Positions 55,501 to 64,000 of a DNA stretch of 64,000 bases are shown in pieces (within the stretch, counting starts at the first letter, position 1; the number at the start of each line of letters is the position of its first letter). Source of the stretch: Tretioscincus oriximinensis (Eukaryota > Chordata > Lepidosauria > Squamata > Gymnophthalmidae); assembly GCA_022410635.1 (NCBI GenBank), contig JAJVDF010000864.1, forward strand, positions 179,912 to 243,911, given 5' to 3'. The position numbers were made by a program, and so were the translations under genes. Below the pieces are notes generated by a model that had not been told where the DNA came from, made no database searches, and saw nothing but the letters and a program-made list of their open reading frames with translations.

Positions 55501-58500
55501 CAAAAACAGTAGACCAGGAAAAAGCCCCAAATGTGTCAGAACAGCTAAAACTCCTGTTTTAAGAATGTTCTAATTCAAATTTCTAGCTGTATTATAGTAA
55601 AAATATAAACAGGAAACGATTTAAAAGTAGTACTGGTACAACTTGAAATTTCATTAAATTGATTCTTTGAATTAAAAATTTCAATCAAACTACAAGTGCC
55701 AAGTTCTTTTCTTCAATTTCCCTTGGAGGCACTCTATGGCTTCTAGCTAATGCTTAGTTGTATTAATTTGAGTCTGCTGTGCCAAATCCAAATTTCTTTC
55801 AGCAGATATCAGATGATCATCAGTACCTGGCTTGCCACTTATAATTTGCTGTTTGGTTTGACAAAAAATTAAATGTCTGCTATATAGCAAAGACTGGAAA
55901 CAATTTGTGAATGATCCACAAAGCCTGATGTTGACAACAGCAAACATTTCATTATAGTTTGCCATCTCCTACTTCAGTGTATAAAAAGGCAAAGCAGCTC
56001 CTGAGGGGAATAACTGTCAACATGTGTTGTTATATTGACAGCTTAAAATTGGCGGATGACTTGGATTAGCATAGCTGAGCATCCCTGTGCCTCAGCTCAG
56101 AAACAGAACCAAACAAAAATTAATTGAATACAGAAGCAGAGCTGAGAGTAATATCCTGTCCTTTAAAAACTGTTGTTTTATTGACAATGGATATTCAGAT
56201 GATTGAGCATAGAGATCTGTGTGGTAAAATAGAAAGTAAATGACTGGGTGAGCCATTTTAAAGCTTGTTTGTGCAATTAAAAATTCAGGGGTGATTTCAC
56301 AGAGCCACTGTTTGGGGATTGTTATAACTGTTACTGATTTCAGATGTTGAGCCTCAGCTATGATATAGGAGTGGCATGTTTTACATTTTGAGTAAGGAAT
56401 GGAAGCTAGGAACTTTTGCCACTCATTGGTTGGGGGATGTTTCTTGCTTTTCACAAGAAAAGCATTCCTGCTCCAAGCTCAGGAACAGGATGTGTGAAGG
56501 ATGCATTATATCCTTTCTGTGTTCTGCACTGCAATTTGGTGAAAGTTTCATATATGTTGCCCATCCAATCACAGTGAGATGGGGGCACCAAGCACACAGA
56601 AGAGCTGGAATGCAATCTTTGCAGGAATGTTTTTAGAGTACAGAAATGATCGTGGACTACTTAAGCATAGTTCAGTAAGGTAGGTTTATAAAAAGTTTAA
56701 GTGATTTGGGGGGGGGGGGATGATTAAAAAAACAGTGAAGTGGTTAGCAGTATTAATGCTCTATTACTGCTACTAGTATTGCTTGGACTGCTCCAATCAT
56801 GAATCTGCTTCATTGCTTTCTTCTGAGGACCCATTCTTCCTAGGCTTGTTTCTTGTACGGCCCTTGCTAAAACCAGTCTGAAATGCTAGTCACTGAAAGC
56901 AATACACGTACCCCCTGACTTTATGAGCTAATTGGGATCATATTTTTGCTTCTAAAGAAGGGATTTTTAGGATAATAGCCTAAAACTGAATGGTTGTAAA
57001 GATGTTAACTCATAAATAGGAAGCTTGTAAAATGGTTTTATTCCATTTATATTGCTGAATACCACATGATGCATGCCATAAGATTGCTAGGTGGATAATC
57101 CAGGATGCTATTCTATCCCTTAAGTCTAGCTGCCAAATTAAAATAGAGATTGAAAAAGGACACAGCATAAGCCAGGGCTCTCAAACCCTCAAAGGAGGCT
57201 ATGTTGAGCAACTTGCCCATTTTGCAATTTTTTTTTGTACATTTCATAGCTCCAGGCTTAGTATCTCTGGATCCTTTTGGTGAAGAGTTTCATTTGGAGA
57301 TGGTATGGCATGTATTTTAAAATTCTACTTGTTAACTTGTTCTTACATCCCCATTCCCTAGCTGCTACTATATACTTTTTTATAGTAGAAAAGAGAAAAC
57401 ACTTTAAAATAAACTTTTTCAATGTTTGTTGACCCAAGAGACAATGAAATCCCATGAATAAGCACTGAGAAAGAACAGCTACGTATTTTATATTCCATCT
57501 TTAGACCTGTCCCTGTTTTTCCTCAGTATTGCAGAAAAAGCAAAAAGATGGTGCTTTGAAGAGGTTTCAGTAATATGAGAACTAAAAATGAATACACCAA
57601 CAATCAGTGCAATCCCAATTCTGGTGAGTTCAGTCACCAGAAACCCCATTAAATTAATCCAAATTAAGAAACCTTCTATACTCATTGTAGTTCCATAACA
57701 AGAACCCTCAGCTTCTGGGCTTTGATGACCCACCATTTAGTATAGAACTATTGGGCCCTAGCCACAACAGACATACTCTGCCTGTGTATAATATCAATCA
57801 GGCTAGCCCTAACTAGGATTACTATGTATAACTCAGCATTGAAATCTACCAACAGACCAGATTGACCTTGTTTAGAGGATGGAGGCATATATCACCTGGA
57901 CTTCTATCTTCTGGGTTATGCAGGAGTTCATTGTGACAGCATGCCAAAGGATGCTGCCAAAATAGGTCCCCAATGGCCTAAGTATTTCCAACTCTTTGGA
58001 AGACTTTCAGGGCAGGGATTGATCTGGACCAGTTTTATTGTGCAGGTGGCACTGTTCCAGACAATGTTTTTCTTGTTCGGCCAAGTCCCACTAGTTCTGA
58101 ACATGGAGAGAAGGGGACTAAAATTGCTGCCAAATAAAAAGAGAAAAGTATAGTGAAAATACATCTTCTACCTGAAAACAGTTTTGTAATATTCTACAGT
58201 AGGTTCTTGGCTTTTAAATGAGTCTAAAGTGGACTTGAATAACTACTGTTATCACTTGTTTGGAATAATGGGACTTCATAGGTATAGTATCTCATATTAA
58301 TTTTCATTTTGTGTATTTACTTATACATTTTTAATCTTACGTTATTTAATTGTAAATTTGTTTTTATCGTTTGTACAATGCCATGCATATTAAGGGCTCA
58401 ATATAAATTAAAAAAGAAGAGGAAGTCTTCCTAGTGATGGGGCAAATACTTTAAATATAATCATGCACTTGCCCATTGTTAAATTCTGAAATAAAGATTC

Positions 58501-60760
58501 ATATATCCCATCCCCTTGACTACTAGTATGGATTTTAATATCTAACATTTTGATAAATTATTTGTTTGGCTTCATGCTTGTAATTTTAGTCAGTCACTTC
58601 GTATTACATGTACAACTTTTGTTTCAGAAGAATAACTGTTATATTTTGGCAGTAAGGCCACAATGTTTCTTTTGTTGGCCTGTATTTTATGTTTACAGCA
58701 TTGGATGCTGGGCTTGCCAGTGAATGACCTAGAGCAGAAATTATAACTTTCTCTATTATCTATGTTTTGGCTGCCAAGGAACCATATGGACTGAAACAAG
58801 AAAACACTTGTTGTTGAATCAAACACTATTTCTGAACAGGCAAAAATATCTAGGTTGCCACACTTACCAGTAGTTCATTTCACTGGTTTTATAATATTTT
58901 ACACTGTTTTAAACCAGTTTTTTTCAAATACTATGATGCACTTATATAAAGTCTGTGCATACACATTAACTAAGGTTGTGATCAGAATAGGTAAAAGGGA
59001 TGAATTTGAAACTTAAGGAACAAATACAAAACAGAAGAAGATGACTTGTCATATCCTGAAACTGCTAGTTTTGCACCCATCTCTCAGATGGGTTATAATA
59101 ACTAGGGATGATTCATGATTTGGATTGGATTAGATAGGAAGGTCCTGTAATCAGTACCATGCTGCAAGTGGCAGCTAGTGCTGGCTAACAACCAGAACTT
59201 GTGGAATCTTAGAACACTAGTAGCCAATTTGGAATGACCGTGAAAGGTGAAAATGAGGGTGAGAGATGAAGACAAGGTAGTTTTTTAGGTGCTAATTTTT
59301 AAATCTGTTCAGCACAGTTGTTTTTATGCATCTTTCAGAATAATGTGCTTCTTTAAAAAGGGATATCTCTAAAACATCCTATTTGATTAAATATAAACTA
59401 TGCATAAGACTTTTTATCTAAACAGGACAATCGTATTTATGGGCTTTTCCACATGGTAATCTGAGCTTGTGTGTTCCGGACTTCTGCCATCCGGACATGA
59501 GTGCAGAATAGCAGAGATTGGACAACCCTAATGCTGATGATCTTATGCCAGACCAGGATCAATCCATACCTGCTTGGAACAGATTTTTTATTCCAATACA
59601 GAGTACTCTACCCTTTACTGGAGCAGTAAAGGTAGCTCCAACTGTAGACTCTTGAAATTAGTGTAGCCCCAAAAATCACTCATTGGATTGTAAACTGAAA
59701 ATTTAAGTCTTACGCATACTTTGCTGCTAAATACCATCGAACAAAGTTCAATCTCTATTGCTTTATCAAACTTGGCTAATTTGGACATATTTTCAATACA
59801 CTTTATAACTTTTCCAGTAGTTTCTTTGGCAATTTCTATATTATGGCTGCTGATTCTGGCCTAATTTCAGAGACCAAGAATTAAGGATCCTCTAACTATT
59901 ATGATTGACTTTTAAATAAACAACTTCAAGATTACTCTGAATGTATGACTACTTTCGAAGGAGAGGAATGGGGACAGAACACACAATACCAGAGTATGTT
60001 TTCTCTGTCCCAAGGGATTAAAAAAAACCATCTTTCTGTAGAGCATGATAAGCAATTCTGAGGGTTCCTTTACAATTTTGTGAGCTAGAATATTGGGCTT
60101 GTAGTACTTTAGAGATTAAAAAGAAAATGGTAAATGGCATGCTAAAACATTTGTTACTTAGCATATGAAAGGTGCAGAACAGCCACGCCTGACATTGCAG
60201 GTCTGAAGTCTTTAAAGTTTGTATTACCTTAGGCTACAATCAAACAGGGTCAATTATCCACCTATAAGTCAAATTTGTGTAGCATTTTCCTTATTAAGTT
60301 GTTATATAAACTGATACATTTTGGGTTTTAGAGCCAATTATCTGGTTTCTTGGTTTACTAGGGAAACCAACTCGAACTGCTATCTGGTCTTATGGCAAAA
60401 GGACTGTGATGTGCAGATAGGTTTAGTGAAAAACTACAAGGGTGACAAACAAAGGAATCAAAGGCAGTAAACTAAGAAAATAAGGCAGCTAACTATCCAA
60501 TAGTATTGGGAGGAGGGACTACTGTACTTCCTTCTCACAAGCATAACCAGCAAACAAAATGTCTACAAGTATGTCGCATACACATAAAGTAAGCCATGTG
60601 CATATAAAATTTCAGATATCAGGAACTAACAAAATGATAAAACCCAGAACATACATAAAGATATGAATGGGGAGACATCATTAAAACTGATAAACCAGAT
60701 TATCAGGAAATTGTGAAATTAGTTCTGTGTGGATGCAGTTTTTTATCTATTCTGGGCACC
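52511..60760. other. intergenic AT-rich block, no gene recognised
   Basis: I find no repeat copy or protein family that I can name over these 8 kb. Short open frames are scattered on both strands without shared domains. Notable only are a G10 run at 56709, a LINE-tail-like GGGCTCAATATAAATTAAAA at 58394 and one N at 55181. The low repeat density contrasts with the 40-48 kb region. Confidence 0.55.
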
Positions 60761-60770
60761 TGCTCTTCTG

Positions 60771-60823
60771 CTATCTCTAGCACTTTCCACACAGAGTCCT
60801 GCCATTAAAGTGTAGACTATAGC
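60771..60823. repeat. 53-bp exact duplicate, copy 1 (family A-related)
   Basis: This 53-bp segment (CTATCTCTAGCACTTTCCAC ... GTGTAGACTATAGC) is identical to 61940-61992 in the same orientation. It includes the GTGTAGACTAT arm of the family A foldback. Here the next bases (AGGGCCCTATTTCAAAATAT and GAACAAGGCTCAGTGCAGA) continue the family A right end. Confidence 0.85.
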
Positions 60824-61439
60824 AGGGCCCTATTTCAAAATATAGTCCAGAACAAGGCTCAGTGCAGAAGAGTCCTTCTCTTTGTTTCTCTGCAAGATTT
60901 TGTTTTGCTGACAAACCAGACTCAATATTCTACATTCAGATAGCGTTCATAGCAGTTATGATGACATGCTGACATTTTTAATGCTCAGAGTTAATTACAG
61001 TAATTCCTATTCAAACAGCTATTCTCAGAATGAAGCAGAAGCAGATATTGTTTTCCTTTGAAGGCCTGGAAAAATGTTTGCTAATAAAGCACATAAAAAA
61101 TCAATATATTGTTTATATTTGTTCATTACCTACTGACTTTATTGGAATTTCTCATGTGGCATTTTAATTACATTTGTTTCCAGGCCCTAAAGATCAGAAG
61201 GAGAAACTTTTGAAAACATTACGTCTAAAGAATTATCCCCATACTAATTCTATGGAACATTTCAAAGTTAATCATAGACTTGTGCATCAGGGTATCCAGC
61301 TGTGTGAGTCAGATATTGAAACAACTATCTCTGTGTAACTAGGAGGTTAGAGAGAGATGATGAAGAAGAACTTCATCTCCAAACATCTTTCCATCCTCTA
61401 AATGTATTCTTCAATTCATCTTCCCAAATATCTAAAGGA

Positions 61440-61650
61440 ATGCCTCCTTCCATATTAACCTGCTCATGCTTTAAGATCTACATGGGGGGGGGGGGGCTCC
61501 TGCTGGTGCCACCACTCTCAGTAGCAAAGAGGGTGGGATCCTGGGATGGGGCTTTCTCAGTGGCAGCCTCCATACTATAGAATAGTCTCAATTACCATCA
61601 CTATATATTTAGAAAATATCTGACTCTCTTTTACCTGTCATCAGATACTG
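61440..61650 (+). mobile_element. L2-like LINE 3' fragment
   Basis: TGCTTTAAGATCTACATGGG, a G12 run, GCCACCACTCTCAGTAGCAA, GGGGCTTTCTCAGTGGCAGC and CCATACTATAGAATAGTCTC follow the same order as the L2-like copy at 37238 (TTAAGATC; GCCTTCTCTGTG-TAGC; TGTGGAATTCTCT). Strongly decayed. Confidence 0.5.
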
Positions 61651-61939
61651 TTGTTTTAATATATCAATTTTTTTAAAAAAAATCTTCAGTCTTGAAAAAT
61701 GAGAACAATCCATCTACCACCCCACCAGACAACCTCTCGTTCTTTACGGCTAAAAAACTGAAGAAGGAAAAGTGTCCCCTGTGCAGTATCAATGGAATGT
61801 CACATTGCTGAAAGTCAGGAAAGGAAAGGAAAGCATCCATATCTGTACCATAAGACATACATCGTTGATAGTAAAATTCTGGCCAATCCCAGTGTTCGGA
61901 GGGAAGTGATGTGTGCACATGGTGGTGACAGTTTGGCTT

Positions 61940-61992
61940 CTATCTCTAGCACTTTCCACACAGAGTCCTGCCATTAAAGTGTAGACTATAGC
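61940..61992. repeat. 53-bp exact duplicate, copy 2
   Basis: Identical to 60771-60823, with unrelated sequence on both sides (TTTGGCTT before, TATGCCAGACATGG after). The full family A element is not present here, so only a piece was copied. Confidence 0.85.
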
Positions 61993-64000
61993 TATGCCAG
62001 ACATGGTGGAGCCACTGGAGACTCCCCTATTACTGCTCCACCAGTAATAGTGGAATGTAGGAGAGCCTCCAGCACTGGAAGATGTGACCATAGCTGTATT
62101 CAAAGTGCAGGTGTTTCATCTGTGCTTTGAATGTGGTACATGGTATAGCTTGGGGTACTATAAACTCCAATCTACACTGCCACTCCACCTTCGCCCACAC
62201 TTTGAATATGGCTACAGCTTGGGGCAAACACATATGCAGGCTTTTCTGCTCTTTAAACTGGAGGATGAAGGGGAAAACGTTAAAATTTAAACAATCTGCA
62301 AAACAACAAAAGTTTATTGTTATCACAAAATTCAAATCTCTTACTATGAAATGAAGGAGAAAAGCCGTGTTTAAGGAATAGGCACAAAGATAGAGGGGGT
62401 CTATTTACACTGAGTAGCTGTGAAAAACATTGCAAAATCTTCAACAAAAGCAGAGCACGTACCTGTCATTTGAAAGCTCCACTTTGATTAATTGCTGCAG
62501 AGCTTTAAAAACATCTAATCAAGAGAGCAGGGGACAGGTGTGTGACTATACTGAAAAGACTTTTCTTGAACCAACTGCAATTAACCTTCGTAGAATTCTG
62601 AACCAGACAAGGGCCTCATTTTAAATAGCAAATTAGATAAGCAAGAACTCTACATGATTTGATGTTAGATAACAGCATCCTATTTTTTATTTTTATTTTA
62701 CCAGAAAAGTGAACTTTTGGAAAGAGAAAAAAATGGCTGACGGATACACAGAGCTTTCATTCAGCCATTTCCCTTCTCTCGCTATCTTGACTCTTGGACT
62801 TGTTCTAAATGCATGTTCCATTTATTACTATTCCAATAAAGTTTCCAAGATCAGTTTGATTATGAAAGAATTAACTTAAGAGAATCCAGCTCAGCGTTCC
62901 TATGATTTGAACAGTTAGGTAGAAGAGGGGATTTTCAACAAAGAAAACTTGTTGCAGGCAATGCTTCTAAAATGATCTCTATGACCAAAGAAGAGTAGAA
63001 GCATGGTCTAACTTATTAATAGTTTTCAGAAAAGAAGCTTGAGCTAATTAAAACCATACAATGTGTAGATATTAATAAATAAAGTCAATCAGACATGTAA
63101 AACATAGGATTGAATTAATTTATTATGGTGGTTGGATCAAAAATGGTTGCAAAATGGTATGATAAGCAAAACTTAGAACTGCCAATGTGTGGCCACTGAA
63201 AAAAATCATGGTGGTATAAGGCACTTCAGTGCAAAGAGTTGAGGTGGCAGACTATCTACATGCCCTGTTTCTCATATGCTTTGGAGCTGAGCTGTCAGTG
63301 ACTCGTTTTTGAATACTGTGGGACAGGAGGGACTGCTAGAAATGTCTCTCACCATTCCTGTGTTCGCACAGCAATAGCAAGAGAGCAGGAAGCACCCTCG
63401 GGCCCTGTTCTAAGATAATTTTAAAATCTATTAAAATGGTTTCCATTCATGATGGAGCAATATTAATTTTGTCATTCTAGACCTTCTGATGATTTTCCTG
63501 TGTGATGTAGACTAAAATGTGTTTGAGATATTTCAGGTCTGTCCCCTTTAAAGTCCTAGTCTATAACAGGAATAAAGGGGTCCATCTTAACTATTCATTT
63601 TCTACTGAATCATACTCTGTTTTTCTTTTTTTATGCTTGATATTTGCACAAGAGTACAATTTCACTAGATCACCTTCTCAAAACTCTGGAAAAGGGGTGA
63701 AACAAAGCATTTGAGAGGAGAAACAATCATGGAGCTGTTCTGTGGAGACTATAGTAATAGAAGTCTGTGTATTGTGAAAGAAGATTATAAAAACTAAGCA
63801 GCTTTCTTTGGAGGTATGCTTTTTTTTCTTTAAGCACAGTTGAGCTGCTTCATGCAGAATCATGGGCGTGGGGAAGCTGATCACAGCAGTTTCCTCTCTT
63901 CAGCCCTCCTTTCCTCCTCATTATGGGGGCATGCATTTCACTTTTTGAGTACAGCTCCATCTCCACTCCTCATTCATTAATTTGCTTCGCCAACTCCCCT
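61993..64000. other. intergenic block to right edge
   Basis: No gene or named repeat recognised. Positions 62430-62880 are repeat-free with several homeobox-type TAATT and CAATTAA motifs and look like possible conserved noncoding DNA. Positions 63400-64000 contain only short open frames. Confidence 0.5.

Noticed and set aside
1..64000. CRISPR arrays, operons, plasmid or phage systems
   Set aside because: The window is vertebrate chromosomal DNA with spliced exons and retroelements; no direct-repeat/spacer array or prokaryotic gene organisation is present.

Overview
This is a 64 kb window of vertebrate nuclear DNA, AT-rich and intron-rich. It is almost certainly from a squamate reptile (lizard or gecko). 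The reasons are two tRNA-derived SINE families, one of them Sauria-SINE-like; fairly young CR1 LINEs ending in a TTATGTTCTTA-type repeat; a chromosomal Ty1/copia retrotransposon; an L1-type 3' end; and many foldback or hAT-like DNA transposons. Species cannot be fixed from the sequence. Scattered single N bases mark assembly ambiguities.

Gene content is sparse. The only host gene I can support is WDR11, a WD40-repeat protein, on the minus strand. Its first three coding exons lie at 6688-6603, 4819-4708 and 3180-3027. All three have consensus splice sites and phases that join in frame. The start codon sits in a CpG-rich promoter-like segment (about 6480-6900). Exon 4 onward lies beyond the left edge. 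Introns 1-3 hold SINEs, a CR1 tail and foldback MITEs.

From about 7.2 kb to the right edge I see no convincing exon. The longer open frames there are CR1 or copia coding remnants, low-complexity sequence or chance. Main repeats, left to right: a 5'-truncated CR1 with a nearly intact reverse transcriptase (9615-11399, minus); a two-unit 64-bp tandem repeat (11534-11661); a 62-bp-arm hairpin (17276-17407); a possible solo LTR (19592-20146); an OposCharlie-like hAT remnant (21991-23749) that contains a foldback element with telomeric hexamers at its centre; a purine tract (27960-28305); SINEs; an L2-like tail (37238-37622); and a Tc1-type mini-element (38500-38579).

The most informative locus is 40.6-48.2 kb, a nested stack of mobile elements. 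A Ty1/copia provirus (40652-46665, minus) with two LTRs and a perfect 5-bp target duplication (TCCTT) sits inside a CR1 LINE. The copia is itself interrupted by a TIR element in its 3' LTR, by a hAT-type MITE with a perfect 8-bp duplication in its RT, and by a 5'-truncated L1-type insertion with a perfect 18-bp duplication in gag. Its primer-binding site matches the anticodon arm of initiator tRNA-Met rather than the tRNA 3' end. This is the half-tRNA priming known from Drosophila copia.

Right of this, a solo LTR of retroviral type with a 6-bp duplication (50716-51470), more CR1 and SINE copies and an exact 53-bp dispersed duplication (60771-60823 and 61940-61992) complete the recognisable content. 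Several repeat-free, AT-rich blocks are candidate conserved noncoding elements, but only alignment to other genomes can show that.
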